A DNA stretch of 64,000 nt from Pseudomonas fluorescens (GCF_900215245.1 NZ_LT907842.1:6262001-6326000); one strand, 5' to 3'; shown: positions 1 to 8,929, counted from the first letter of the stretch. Translations and numbers: made by a program. Notes: generated by a model not told the origin, from the sequence alone.

Positions 1-593
1 AGGCCGTGGCCGCTGTTCAACCATTGCTCCAGCACCACTTGCAGACCGCCTTGCCAGTGAGTGCCCTCCTCACTCCACAGCACGGTTTCAGGCCTTGATG
101 GCCACCAGCGATGCAGCGGTTGCGCCGGGTCTACCGGGCCGAGCAATTGGCTAAAACTCAACGGGTTGGCGGACTGCCAATGCCGCACCTGCTGACGCCC
201 CTGCGCATAAGAATGGCTGGGCTGAATGCGCCATAGCTGCTGGTACAAGGCCTCGGGCTCCAGGTCGTCAGCCAGGGTCACTACCTGCCCGCCGACGGAC
301 TGTGCGGCCAGCGCCAGCAGCAACAGGTTGGGCTCGAAAGCCCCACTGAGGGCCAGCCGCGACTGCGTGCCGAAACCCTGCTGGCGCAGGCCGTCGGCCA
401 GGCGCTCCACATCGCGCAAGGCATCGATCCAGCGCCACGCATACCACTGGCCCTGGCGCTTGTGCCGCAAGGCGGTGTGCAGCGGAGTGATCTGCGCCCA
501 GTGGTGCAGGTGCGCCTGGGCCTTGGGTAATGGGCCAAGCCATTCGGCGGGCCACTCCGGCACCGCCGGGCGTTTGAGTTCGTGCACGCTCAT
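1..593 (-). CDS. AMP-binding (acyl-CoA synthetase-like) protein, 3' end beyond the window
   Basis: About 197 N-terminal residues are visible, starting at the ATG at 593 and running open through the left edge. The visible part has the N-terminal layout of acyl-adenylate-forming enzymes: a 'thy self' stretch (HTALRHKRQGQWYAWRW), then a helix with LADGLRQQGFG, then the hydrophobic LLLLALAAQSVGGQVVTL segment that normally precedes the substrate lobe. The P-loop motif (SGTTG-like) would lie outside the window, so activity cannot be judged. It lies upstream (in the transcriptional sense) of nothing visible and just downstream of the minus-strand sulfur-acquisition genes, separated from them by a REP pair. 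AMP-binding proteins of this sort often accompany branched-chain-type ABC transporters in Pseudomonas; that is inference here. Confidence 0.65.
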   Translation of the reverse strand, partial: MSVHELKRPAVPEWPAEWLGPLPKAQAHLHHWAQITPLHTALRHKRQGQWYAWRWIDALRDVERLADGLRQQGFGTQSRLALSGAFEPNLLLLALAAQSVGGQVVTLADDLEPEALYQQLWRIQPSHSYAQGRQQVRHWQSANPLSFSQLLGPVDPAQPLHRWWPSRPETVLWSEEGTHWQGGLQVVLEQWLNSGHG

Positions 594-669
594 AGGGGTA
601 ATGCTCCTATTGGGTGGTTAAGCGTGCGGTGGTCCGCTGGCTGAATTAGATCAAACAATGAAGATCAAC

Positions 670-761
670 CTGTGGGAGCGGGCTTGCTCGCGAAAGCGCC
701 GGTTCAGTCAACATTGATGTTGAATGTCAGTCCGCATTCGCGAGCAAGCCCGCTCCCACAG
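670..761. repeat. REP pair (inverted)
   Basis: Two arms, 670-694 and 737-761, are inverted copies of the Pseudomonas REP core (GTGGGAGCGGGCTTGCTCGC and its complement), separated by 42 bases. The right arm lies inside the 3' end of the LLM monooxygenase reading frame. Similar pairs occur at 15817, 20651, 25558 and 34264. Confidence 0.9.
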
Positions 762-2142
762 TGGTTTTGTGTGAACCCGACAAATCGCGATAGCCGGCGC
801 CCGGATGGTTCGACGCCAGCCGCGCGCCCTCGCCGAACAGCTTTTCGCGCAAGGTGCCCTGGGCGTATTCGGTCTTGTACACGCCGCGCCTTTGCAACTC
901 CGGCACCAGCCAGTCCACGGCGTCGATAAAGGTTTCGTGGGTCAGTGCGTAGGCCAGGTTGAAGCCGTCCACATCGGTCTCTTCAACCCACTCCTGCAAC
1001 AGGTCGGCCACGGTTTCGGGGCTGCCGACAAACAGCGGGCCAAAGCCGCCAATGCCGACCCAATCGGCCAGTTCGTGCGGGGTCCAGACCTTGTTCGGGT
1101 CCGCTGTGGAGAAGGCTTCCACGGCCGATTGAATCGCATTGGTGTGCACATGCTTGAGCGGCTCATCCGGTTTGAACTGGCTGAAATCAATGCCGGTCCA
1201 GCCGGAGATCAGCGCCATTGCACCTTCGTAACTGACATAGGATTTGTACTCGTCAAACTTGGCTTTCGCCTTGGCGTCGGTCTCAGCGACGATCACCGTC
1301 TGCAAGTTGAAGATCAGGATTTTGTTCGGATCACGTCCCGCCTCAGCGGCGCGGCGGCGAATGTCAGCGACAGTCTTTTTCAGCAGCACCTTGGATGGCG
1401 CGGCGACGAACACGCACTCGGCCTGTTCGGCGGCGAACTGCTTGCCACGGCTGGACGCGCCCGCCTGGTAAAGCACTGGCGTGCGCTGCGGCGATGGCTC
1501 GCAGAGGTGAATACCGGGCACCTGGAAGTGTTTGCCGACGTGGCGGATCTCATGGATTTTGCTCGGGTCGCTGAAAATCCGTCGTTCGCGGTCACGCAGC
1601 ACAGCGCCCTCTTCCCAACTGCCTTCCCAGAGTTTGTAGCAAACTTCCAGGTATTCCTCGGCATAGTCATAACGCGCGTCATGTTCGGTCTGGGCTTTCT
1701 GGCCGAGGTTCTTGGCGCCGCTTTCCAGGTACGACGTGACAATGTTCCAGCCCACGCGGCCCTTGGTCAGGTGATCGAGGGTGGAAAGCCTGCGCGCAAA
1801 CGGATACGGGTGCTCGAAGGACAGCGACGCGGTGAGGCCAAAGCCCAGGTGCTCGGTGACCAATGCCATCGGCGCAATCAGTGACAAAGGATCGTTGACC
1901 GGCACTTGCGCGGCCTGGCGAATCGCCGCGTCACCGTTGCCGTTGTACACGTCATAGATGCCCAGCACGTCGGCGATAAACAGCCCGTCGAACTTGCCGC
2001 GCTCGAGGATTTTCGCCAGGTCGGTCCAATACTCCAGGTCCTTGTACTGCCATGAGCGGTCACGCGGGTGCGCCCACAAGCCGGGGGATTGGTGGCCGAC
2101 ACAGTTCATGTCGAAGGCATTCAAACGGATTTCACGGGACAT
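727..2142 (-). CDS. LLM-class flavin-dependent monooxygenase (NtaA/SnaA/DszA family)
   Basis: A two-component monooxygenase of about 471 residues that uses reduced FMN supplied by a separate reductase. The N-terminus (REIRLNAFDMNCVGHQSPGLW) and the segments GRVGWNIVTSYL, YDYAEEYLEV and LYQAGASSRGKQFA are typical of the NtaA/SnaA/SoxA/DszA branch, whose members oxidise sulfones, nitrilotriacetate or similar compounds. With SfnB upstream, a role in organosulfur use is likely, but the substrate cannot be read from sequence. The ATG at 2142 is preferred to the GTG one codon upstream; it overlaps the preceding stop as TGATG, which implies coupled translation. The last dozen residues (TTVGAGLLANAD) are encoded by a REP element, so the C-terminus looks extended beyond the family's usual end. 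Confidence 0.88.
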   Translation of the reverse strand: MSREIRLNAFDMNCVGHQSPGLWAHPRDRSWQYKDLEYWTDLAKILERGKFDGLFIADVLGIYDVYNGNGDAAIRQAAQVPVNDPLSLIAPMALVTEHLGFGLTASLSFEHPYPFARRLSTLDHLTKGRVGWNIVTSYLESGAKNLGQKAQTEHDARYDYAEEYLEVCYKLWEGSWEEGAVLRDRERRIFSDPSKIHEIRHVGKHFQVPGIHLCEPSPQRTPVLYQAGASSRGKQFAAEQAECVFVAAPSKVLLKKTVADIRRRAAEAGRDPNKILIFNLQTVIVAETDAKAKAKFDEYKSYVSYEGAMALISGWTGIDFSQFKPDEPLKHVHTNAIQSAVEAFSTADPNKVWTPHELADWVGIGGFGPLFVGSPETVADLLQEWVEETDVDGFNLAYALTHETFIDAVDWLVPELQRRGVYKTEYAQGTLREKLFGEGARLASNHPGAGYRDLSGSHKTTVGAGLLANAD

Positions 2143-2504
2143 CACAGCACTCCGTTCAGGTGGTAGTTGCCGACAACCTGGTATTTGCGGCGCAGCGGGT
2201 CGTCGAGGGTCGACGGCAGCACCGTGCGCTGTCCGGTCAGTTCGAATTCAGCAAGGCTGGCGGCAATCAAGGCTTCGGCGGCGGCGATATGCGCTTCCGT
2301 CAAGGCGACGGGGCTGGGGTGGGTTTCGGCGCGGTCGAGCAGCGCAGCAGCCACGTCGATGCGAATTTGCACATCGCCGAAGCGGCTGATCACATAGGGG
2401 TCATCGCTGGCCTGCACAAAGCGTCGGCTGTTCTCCAACAGTTGGCGCGCCTGGTCCAGAGGGTGATTCAGCGCAGGCTTGAGTGCATCGTTGAGTGCGG
2501 TCAT
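2142..2504 (-). CDS. Orphan C-terminal domain of the SfnB/DszC acyl-CoA dehydrogenase-like family
   Basis: 120 residues that align only with the C-terminal four-helix domain of the neighbouring SfnB: QARQLLENSRRFV with QAKTYARQARPWI, DPYVISRFGD with DPFTIAAIGD, and the end KYQVVGNYHLNGVL with KYHLIGNFVLNGV. The N-terminal and beta-barrel domains that bind flavin are absent. It sits 12 bases after sfnB and its stop overlaps the monooxygenase start (TGATG), so it is set in a tightly coupled operon rather than lying as loose debris. It could be a remnant kept for translational coupling, or a small partner protein that completes or regulates an oxidoreductase. Catalysis on its own is unlikely. 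Confidence 0.65.
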   Translation of the reverse strand: MTALNDALKPALNHPLDQARQLLENSRRFVQASDDPYVISRFGDVQIRIDVAAALLDRAETHPSPVALTEAHIAAAEALIAASLAEFELTGQRTVLPSTLDDPLRRKYQVVGNYHLNGVL

Positions 2505-2516
2505 GGGTCAGGCTCC

Positions 2517-3713
2517 TCAGTTCCAGGCGTGGCGTGCAGGCTTCACGCCGTTGAGCACAAAGTTGCCGATCAAGTGGTATTTCCAGCGTGCCGGGTCGTG
2601 CAGCGTGTGGGTGCGTGCGTTGCGCCAGAAGCGGTCGAGGTTGTGCTTGCCCGTGACCGAGCGGGTGCCCGCCAGTTCGAAGAGTTTGCTGCTGGCGAGC
2701 AAAGCGGTTTCAGCCGACAGGACTTTGGCCTGGGCGACCACCAGCGAGGCGTTGGCCACGGTGTCTTCGTTGGGCTCCGCCAGGGCCAGGTCAACCGCCT
2801 TGCCAGCGTTGGCGAGGATGGCTTCGGTGCCGTGCACGCGCCACTCCAGGTCGCCAATGGCGGCAATCGTAAACGGGTCCTGCCAGCCGTGCTCCTGCTG
2901 GCTGTCGATCCACGGGCGTGCCTGGCGCGCATACGTTTTCGCCTGTTCCAGCGCGCCCACGGCGATGCCCGTATCGACGGCCGCCTGGATAATCTGCGAG
3001 ATCGGACCGTTGGCGGTGGGTTGGTCGAAGGCCTGATGGGCCGGGATCACCGCACTGCGTGGCACAACCACGCCATCGAGCGTCACGCCGCCGCTGGCGG
3101 TGGTGCGCTGGCCGAAGCCGTCCCAGCTGTCGACCACCGTGAGGCCCGGCGCATCGCGTTCGACGAAGGCAATGAAGGCCTGGCCGTTTTCGTTGTTGCC
3201 GACGGTGGGCACGAGATGGGCGAACAACGCGCCGGTGCAGTAGAACTTTTCGCCGTTGATTTGCGCGGTGTCGCCGTCGAAACGAATCTGGGTGTCAAAC
3301 GTGCCGGCGTTTTTGCTCTTGGCTTCAGAGAAGGCGTTGCCGAATCGGTAGCCCGCCAGGACCTTGCCGAAGTAGTGACGCTTTTGTTCCTCGCTGGCGG
3401 TTTGCAGGAGGATGTCCACCACGCCCAGGTGATTTTGCGGGATTTGCCCCAAGGACGGGTCGGCGGCGGAGATCACCTTGATCACCTCGGCCACGGTCAC
3501 ATAGGACACCTCGGCGCCACCGTAGGCCTTGGGAATGGTGATACCCCACAGGCCGCTGGCGGAAAACTCTTCAAGTTCGGCGACCGGCAAGCGTCGCTCG
3601 CGGTCGCGCACGCTGGCGTCGACAGCGAAGCGGGCGGCCAACCGAATGGCGACCTCAATCGCTTCGGCATCCGAGCGGATAATATGGGCAGGTTGTTGAG
3701 GATGGGCTGACAT
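2517..3713 (-). CDS. sfnB: SfnB-family sulfur acquisition oxidoreductase
   Basis: 398 residues with the full acyl-CoA dehydrogenase fold used by flavin monooxygenases such as DszC: N-terminal helices (SGLWGITIPKAYGGAEVSY), middle beta domain (GEKFYCTGALFAHLVPT, DSWDGFGQRTTASGGVTLDGV), and C-terminal helical domain ending KYHLIGNFVLNGVK. SfnB proteins are linked to dimethylsulfone and related sulfone use under sulfate limitation, with SfnR and sigma-54. It is the first gene of a minus-strand operon (sfnB, orphan C-domain, LLM monooxygenase). The start at 3713 follows a GGAG-like site, and a sigma-54 promoter lies about 27 bases upstream of it. The exact substrate is inferred from family only. 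Confidence 0.85.
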   Translation of the reverse strand: MSAHPQQPAHIIRSDAEAIEVAIRLAARFAVDASVRDRERRLPVAELEEFSASGLWGITIPKAYGGAEVSYVTVAEVIKVISAADPSLGQIPQNHLGVVDILLQTASEEQKRHYFGKVLAGYRFGNAFSEAKSKNAGTFDTQIRFDGDTAQINGEKFYCTGALFAHLVPTVGNNENGQAFIAFVERDAPGLTVVDSWDGFGQRTTASGGVTLDGVVVPRSAVIPAHQAFDQPTANGPISQIIQAAVDTGIAVGALEQAKTYARQARPWIDSQQEHGWQDPFTIAAIGDLEWRVHGTEAILANAGKAVDLALAEPNEDTVANASLVVAQAKVLSAETALLASSKLFELAGTRSVTGKHNLDRFWRNARTHTLHDPARWKYHLIGNFVLNGVKPARHAWN

Positions 3714-3750
3714 GGGCCGACTCCAGGCTCCGATGGGATACCTGGGTGAT

Positions 3751-3766
3751 TGCAGGAGTCGTGCCT
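3751..3766 (-). promoter_or_regulatory. Sigma-54 (-24/-12) promoter for sfnB operon
   Basis: Read on the minus strand the site is AGGCACGACTCCTGCA. GG and GC are 12 bases apart, as required for RpoN promoters, and the predicted start falls near 3740, about 27 bases before the sfnB start codon. Sigma-54 control with the activator SfnR is known for sfn genes in Pseudomonas; no SfnR gene is in this window. Confidence 0.7.
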
Positions 3767-3867
3767 GAATTTAATCGCCAATAAAATCAGTGAGTTGCTG
3801 GTAAAACACGGCGATAGACCACGCGTCAAACCAGCAAAGTGTCCATCGACTGTTGCCGGGTAAACAG

Positions 3868-4431
3868 TTAGATCACCACGTTACGCACAAAGCGCACGGC
3901 GACCTCACCGTCATTGCGATAGCCGTGGGCCTGGCGGCTGGCGAACATGTAGAACTCGCCAGCGGCGACGTGCTGTTCTACGCCATCGAGAATCAGCGTC
4001 AGGCTGCCTTCGAAGACGAACAGCTGCACGCTCCAGCCTTCCGGGTCTGGCTCGGGGTTGTAACGATCACCGGGTTCCAGGCGCATCTCCCACAATTCCA
4101 CTTCGCGGCGCGCGGTGGCTTTGGCCAGCAATACGGCTTTACTGCCGGGAATGTCACCAGCCCAGGCCAGCTCGTTGATGCGGCTGTGGTCGCCCGCATC
4201 CGGCGCCTGGATCAGGTCGCTGAAGGCCACGTCCAACGCTTCGGCGACACGGTCCAAAGTGGACAGGCTGACGTTTTTCTCGCCCGCCTCGATAGCCACC
4301 AGCATGCGGCGGCTGACCCCGGACTTTTCCGATAGCGCGGTTTGGCTCAAGTCGGCAGCATGCCGCAGACGACGAACGTTCTGGCTGACGTGTTGCAGGA
4401 CCGAAGCCCGTTGTGGATTTTCTTTGTGCAC
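3868..4431 (-). CDS. XRE-family regulator with C-terminal cupin
   Basis: About 188 residues. The N-terminal helix-turn-helix covers VRRLRHAADLSQTALSEKSGVSRRMLVAIEAGEKNVSLSTLDRVAEAL. The C-terminal cupin contains RLEPGDRYNPEPDPEG, FVFEGSLTLILDG and AAGEFYMFASRQAHGYRN, so a small-molecule or metal ligand probably sets DNA binding. I prefer the GTG at 4431 (VHKENPQRAS); the longer frame upstream runs through the promoter region and has no regulator-like sequence. It is divergent from the EamA exporter at 4524, which is therefore its likely target along with itself. Confidence 0.85.
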   Translation of the reverse strand: MHKENPQRASVLQHVSQNVRRLRHAADLSQTALSEKSGVSRRMLVAIEAGEKNVSLSTLDRVAEALDVAFSDLIQAPDAGDHSRINELAWAGDIPGSKAVLLAKATARREVELWEMRLEPGDRYNPEPDPEGWSVQLFVFEGSLTLILDGVEQHVAAGEFYMFASRQAHGYRNDGEVAVRFVRNVVI

Positions 4432-4523
4432 TATATTGCTCAATAGGTAGGTGTGCGCAGTATACTGCCCAGCGTGCGGCGCATTGTGCGGTCCGTGCCT
4501 TTCCCTTGCAAGACCGAGCCGCC

Positions 4524-5453
4524 ATGACCGCCCCGAACGCTTCCACACGTTTCAACCGTTTCAGTAAAGCCGAATGCATCCTGGTGGTGATCACCATGAT
4601 TTGGGGCGGCACGTTTTTGCTCGTGCAACATGCCATGACCGTCAGCGGGCCAATGTTTTTTGTCGGCCTGCGGTTTGCCGCGGCAGCCATCGTGGTGGGT
4701 TTCTTCTCATTGCGCACCCTGCGCGGCCTGACCCTGTTTGAATTGAAAGCCGGCGCCTTCATCGGCACGTCGATCATGTTCGGCTACGGCATGCAAACCA
4801 TCGGGTTACAGACCATTCCGAGCAGCCAATCGGCGTTCATTACTGCGCTGTATGTGCCGTTTGTGCCCCTGTTGCAGTGGTTGGTGCTGGGACGCCGCCC
4901 GGCGCTGATGCCGGCCATCGGCATCATGCTGGCGTTCACCGGGTTGATGCTGCTCACCGGCCCGGCCGGTGCCTCGCTGAACTTCAGCCCCGGCGAAATT
5001 GCCACGTTGATCTGCGCCGTGGCGGTGGCGGCCGAAATCATCCTGATCAGCGCCTTTGCCGGGCAGGTGGATGTGCGTCGGGTAACCGTCGTGCAATTGG
5101 CCACGGCGTCGCTGTTGTCGTTTCTGATGGTGGTGCCGATGGGTGAGGCATTGCCCGGGTTCTCCTGGTTGCTGCTGTTCAGCGCCGTGGGCCTGGGTTT
5201 GACCAGTGCGGTGATCCAGGTCGCGATGAACTGGGCGCAGCAGAGTGTTTCGCCCACCCGTGCCACCCTGATCTATGCCGGTGAGCCGGTGTGGGCAGGC
5301 GTGATCGGGCGGATTGCCGGGGAGCGCTTTCCACCGATTGCGATGGTCGGCGCGGCGTTGATTGTGGCGGCGGTGATTGTCAGTGAGTGGAAGACGAAGG
5401 GGCAGAAGGCACTCGAATTACGCGATGAAAGGGAACAGGAACAGCAAGGGTAA
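4524..5453 (+). CDS. EamA/DMT-family transporter
   Basis: 309 residues starting MTAPNASTRFNRF, with about ten membrane segments in two EamA repeats (first WGGTFLLVQHAM...GPMFFVGLRFAAAAIVV; second ISAFAGQVDVRRVTVVQLATASLLSF). DMT proteins export amino acids, metabolites or drugs; the substrate here is unknown. The ATG at 4524 is preferred because the residues before it read across the divergent promoter. The XRE-cupin gene next door is the obvious candidate regulator. Confidence 0.85.
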   Translation: MTAPNASTRFNRFSKAECILVVITMIWGGTFLLVQHAMTVSGPMFFVGLRFAAAAIVVGFFSLRTLRGLTLFELKAGAFIGTSIMFGYGMQTIGLQTIPSSQSAFITALYVPFVPLLQWLVLGRRPALMPAIGIMLAFTGLMLLTGPAGASLNFSPGEIATLICAVAVAAEIILISAFAGQVDVRRVTVVQLATASLLSFLMVVPMGEALPGFSWLLLFSAVGLGLTSAVIQVAMNWAQQSVSPTRATLIYAGEPVWAGVIGRIAGERFPPIAMVGAALIVAAVIVSEWKTKGQKALELRDEREQEQQG

Positions 5454-5663
5454 GGTCGGACATGCAGGCCGACTGTCAGATTGCCATTACGGGCAAGCCC
5501 GGCGCCCACACAGGAGCGTGGTGCGTTGTTGAAAGGGGCCACCTGAAACAATGCCAAACGGGGGTTTTCGGCCTACCTTGTAGGATCCTGCCACATCTTG
5601 CCGTTTGGTGATCGAGAAAGCGGCACGTATGATGCATCCCAAACTCCCGCAGATTAGAAGCCT

Positions 5664-8585
5664 ATGTCCCTGATAGTTCTACTGCTTCTGCCTTTTATCG
5701 GCAGCTGTCTGGCGGCCTTGCTGCCGCATAATGCACGTAACACCGAATCCCTGCTGGCCGGCCTGGTGGCCTTGGTCGGCACTGTTCAAGTCGCCCTGCT
5801 CTACCCCCAGATCGCCCACGGTGGCGTGATCCGCGAAGAATTCATGTGGTTGCCCAGCCTTGGGCTGAACTTCGTGTTGCGCATGGACGGGTTTGCCTGG
5901 TTGTTCTCGATGCTGGTGCTGGGCATCGGTACGCTGGTGTCGCTGTATGCGCGTTACTACATGTCGCCGGACGACCCGGTGCCGCGTTTCTTCGCATTTT
6001 TCCTGGCTTTTATGGGCGCCATGCTCGGCCTGGTGATTTCCGGCAACCTGATCCAGATCGTATTTTTCTGGGAACTGACCAGCCTGTTCTCGTTCCTGCT
6101 GATCGGCTACTGGCACCACCGCGCCGACGCCAGGCGTGGCGCCTATATGGCCTTGATGGTCACCGGCGCGGGCGGCTTGTGCCTGCTGGCGGGCGTGATG
6201 CTGCTGGGGCATATCGTCGGCAGCTATGACCTGGACCAGGTGCTGGCGGCGGGCGATCAGATTCGTGCGCACTCGCTGTACCCGGTGATGCTGGCTCTGG
6301 TGCTGATCGGCGCCTTGAGCAAAAGCGCCCAGTTCCCCTTCCATTTCTGGCTGCCTCACGCGATGGCGGCACCGACTCCGGTTTCTGCCTACCTGCACTC
6401 GGCGACGATGGTGAAGGCCGGCGTGTTCCTGCTGGCCCGCCTGTGGCCGTCGCTGTCCGGCAGCGAAGAATGGTTCTGGATCGTCGGCGGTGCCGGCGCA
6501 GTCACCCTCCTCCTCGGCGCTTACTGCGCCATGTTTCAGAATGATCTCAAGGGCCTGCTAGCCTATTCCACCATCAGCCACCTCGGGCTGATTACCCTGC
6601 TGCTGGGCCTCAACAGCCCGCTGGCCGCCGTCGCGGCGGTGTTTCATATCCTCAACCACGCTACCTTCAAGGCCTCGCTGTTCATGGCGGCGGGCATCAT
6701 CGACCATGAAAGCGGCACGCGGGATATCCGCAGGCTCAGTGGCCTGGTGCGGCTGATCCCGTTTACCGCGACCCTGGCAATGGTGGCCAGTGCATCCATG
6801 GCCGGCGTGCCGTTGCTCAATGGTTTCCTGTCCAAAGAAATGTTCTTCGCCGAAACCGTGTTCGTGTCATCGACCGCCTGGGTGGAAATCGCCCTGCCGA
6901 TGATCGCGACCATCGCCGGCACCTTCAGCGTGGCCTATGCGCTGCGCTTCACGGTCGATGTGTTCTTCGGCCCGCCCGCAACCGACCTGCCCCACACGCC
7001 CCACGAACCGCCGCGCTGGATGCGCGCACCGGTTGAATTGCTGGTATTCACTTGCCTGCTGGTGGGGATTTTCCCGGCCCAGGTGGTCGGTTCGATCCTC
7101 GCCGCCGCCGCGCTGCCGGTTGTCGGCGGTGAACTGCCCGAATACAGCCTGGCGATCTGGCACGGCTGGAATGCGCCGATGATCATGAGCCTGGTAGCCA
7201 TGTCCGGCGGCGTGGTGCTGTACCTGCTGCTGCGCAAGCAACTCAAGCGTGGCCGCTTCAAATACCCGCCGGTGATCAGCTACTTCAACGGCAAGCGCAT
7301 GTTCGAGCGCTGCCTGGTGGTGATGATGCGCGGCGTGCGCAAGATCGAAAAACGCATCAGCACCAAGCGCCTGCAAACCCAGCTATTCCTGTTGGTATTG
7401 GCGGCGGTGGTGGCAGGTTTGATCCCGATGCTGAACAGCGGGATCAGCTGGGGCGACAGGCCGAAGATCCCCGGTTCCATCGTGTTCGTGACCCTGTGGT
7501 TACTGGCGATTGCCTGTGCACTGGGCGCCGCCTGGCAAGCCAAGTATCACCGGCTGGCAGCCCTGACCATGGTCAGCGTGTGCGGCATGGTCACCTGCGT
7601 CACCTTCGTGTGGTTCTCGGCGCCGGACCTGGCCCTGACGCAACTGGTGGTCGAAGTCGTCACCACCGTGCTGATCCTGCTGGGCCTGCGCTGGCTGCCA
7701 CGGCGGATCGAAGAAGTGTCGCCATTGCCCAGCTCGCTGCGCAAGGCACGCATCCGGCGTCTGCGTGACTTCCTGCTGTCCACCGTGGTGGGCGGCGGCA
7801 TGGCGTTGTTGTCCTACGCAATGCTGACCCGCCAGACGCCCAACGATATCTCCTCGTTCTACCTCAGCCGCGCCCTGCCCGAAGGCGGCGGCAGCAATGT
7901 GGTGAACGTGATGCTGGTGGACTTCCGGGGCTTCGACACCCTGGGCGAAATCACCGTGCTTGGCGCCGTGGCGCTGACCGTCTACGCCCTGCTGCGCCGG
8001 TTCCGTCCTTCGAAAGAAAGCATGCAACTGCCCGCACAACAACGCCAACTGGCGCCGGACGTGGCCACCGACCTGGTCAACCCGCGCCAGGCCAGCGACA
8101 CCGCCCTGGGCTTCATGATGGTGCCGGCGGTGCTGGTGCGCCTGCTGCTGCCGATTGCGCTGGTGGTGTCGTTCTATCTGTTTATGCGCGGCCACAACCA
8201 GCCAGGCGGCGGGTTCGTCGCAGGCCTGGTGATGTCGGTGGCGTTTATCCTGCAATACATGGTGGCCGGCACCCAGTGGGTCGAGGCGCAGATGAGCCTG
8301 CGGCCGATGCGCTGGATGGGCTTTGGCCTGCTCTCGGCGACATTGACCGGGCTCGGCGCGTTGTTTGCCGGGTACCCGTTCCTGACGACCCACACCTGGC
8401 ACTTCAGCCTGCCGGTGCTGGGCGATATCCATATCGCCAGCGCGCTGTTCTTCGACATCGGCGTCTACGCCATGGTCGTCGGTTCGACGCTGTTGATGCT
8501 CACCGCCCTCGGTCACCAATCCGTGCGGGCCCATAAACCGAGCAACCAGGCGAAAGCCGTTGCCGCAACGGAAGGAGCCGCCTGA
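5664..8585 (+). CDS. phaAB: Monovalent cation/H+ antiporter subunit A (fused A and B)
   Basis: 973 residues. The N-terminal two thirds are an NADH-dehydrogenase ND5/NuoL-like proton channel (ELTSLFSFLLIGYWHH, KSAQFPFHFWLPHAMAAPTPVSAYLHSATMVKAG split over TM5-TM8). The C-terminal third contains the MrpB-like domain (VVSFYLFMRGHNQPGGGFVAGLV). The fusion marks a group 2, six-gene Mrp/Pha/Sha antiporter. The complex exports Na+ or K+ in exchange for protons, supporting salt and alkali tolerance. Its stop overlaps the next start by one base (TGATG). Confidence 0.95.
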   Translation: MSLIVLLLLPFIGSCLAALLPHNARNTESLLAGLVALVGTVQVALLYPQIAHGGVIREEFMWLPSLGLNFVLRMDGFAWLFSMLVLGIGTLVSLYARYYMSPDDPVPRFFAFFLAFMGAMLGLVISGNLIQIVFFWELTSLFSFLLIGYWHHRADARRGAYMALMVTGAGGLCLLAGVMLLGHIVGSYDLDQVLAAGDQIRAHSLYPVMLALVLIGALSKSAQFPFHFWLPHAMAAPTPVSAYLHSATMVKAGVFLLARLWPSLSGSEEWFWIVGGAGAVTLLLGAYCAMFQNDLKGLLAYSTISHLGLITLLLGLNSPLAAVAAVFHILNHATFKASLFMAAGIIDHESGTRDIRRLSGLVRLIPFTATLAMVASASMAGVPLLNGFLSKEMFFAETVFVSSTAWVEIALPMIATIAGTFSVAYALRFTVDVFFGPPATDLPHTPHEPPRWMRAPVELLVFTCLLVGIFPAQVVGSILAAAALPVVGGELPEYSLAIWHGWNAPMIMSLVAMSGGVVLYLLLRKQLKRGRFKYPPVISYFNGKRMFERCLVVMMRGVRKIEKRISTKRLQTQLFLLVLAAVVAGLIPMLNSGISWGDRPKIPGSIVFVTLWLLAIACALGAAWQAKYHRLAALTMVSVCGMVTCVTFVWFSAPDLALTQLVVEVVTTVLILLGLRWLPRRIEEVSPLPSSLRKARIRRLRDFLLSTVVGGGMALLSYAMLTRQTPNDISSFYLSRALPEGGGSNVVNVMLVDFRGFDTLGEITVLGAVALTVYALLRRFRPSKESMQLPAQQRQLAPDVATDLVNPRQASDTALGFMMVPAVLVRLLLPIALVVSFYLFMRGHNQPGGGFVAGLVMSVAFILQYMVAGTQWVEAQMSLRPMRWMGFGLLSATLTGLGALFAGYPFLTTHTWHFSLPVLGDIHIASALFFDIGVYAMVVGSTLLMLTALGHQSVRAHKPSNQAKAVAATEGAA

Positions 8586-8929
8586 TGGAAGAAGTCATCG
8601 CAATTGCCATTGGAGTCCTGGCGGCCTCCGGCGTCTGGCTGATCCTGCGGCCACGCACGTTCCAGGTGGTGATGGGCCTGTGCCTGCTGTCGTACGGGGT
8701 CAACCTGTTCATATTCAGCATGGGCAGCCTGTTTATCGGCAAGGAGCCGATCATCAAGGACGGCGTGCCGCAAGACCTGCTCAACTACACCGACCCGCTG
8801 CCTCAGGCGCTGGTGCTGACGGCGATCGTGATCAGCTTCGCCATGACCGCATTGTTCCTGGTGGTGCTGCTGGCTTCCCGGGGCCTGACCGGTACTGACC
8901 ATGTGGACGGCCGGGAGCCCAAGGAATGA
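8585..8929 (+). CDS. phaC: Na+/H+ antiporter subunit C
   Basis: 114 residues, NuoK-like, three membrane segments (VIAIAIGVLAASGVWLIL, FQVVMGLCLLSYGVNLFIFSMG, ALVLTAIVISFAMTALFLVVLL). The PLPQALVLTAIVI stretch is the conserved proton-path region of MrpC/NuoK. Second gene of the pha operon, overlapping the next by four bases. Confidence 0.95.
   Translation: MEEVIAIAIGVLAASGVWLILRPRTFQVVMGLCLLSYGVNLFIFSMGSLFIGKEPIIKDGVPQDLLNYTDPLPQALVLTAIVISFAMTALFLVVLLASRGLTGTDHVDGREPKE

Noticed and set aside
805..1884. Long plus-strand open frame opposite the LLM monooxygenase
   Set aside because: High-GC antisense shadow; no recognisable family, no start site, and codon pattern follows the opposite gene.
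2052..3710. 552-codon plus-strand frame opposite sfnB
   Set aside because: Antisense shadow of SfnB and the orphan domain; composition rich in Arg, Gly, Val and His as usual for such frames.
4436..4466. TTGCTC/TATACT as promoter of the EamA exporter
   Set aside because: Spacer of 19 bases and weak -35; not convincing.
5485..5520. Possible REP remnant (GGGCAAGCCC-like) after the EamA gene
   Set aside because: Only a short degenerate arm; not enough to call a repeat.
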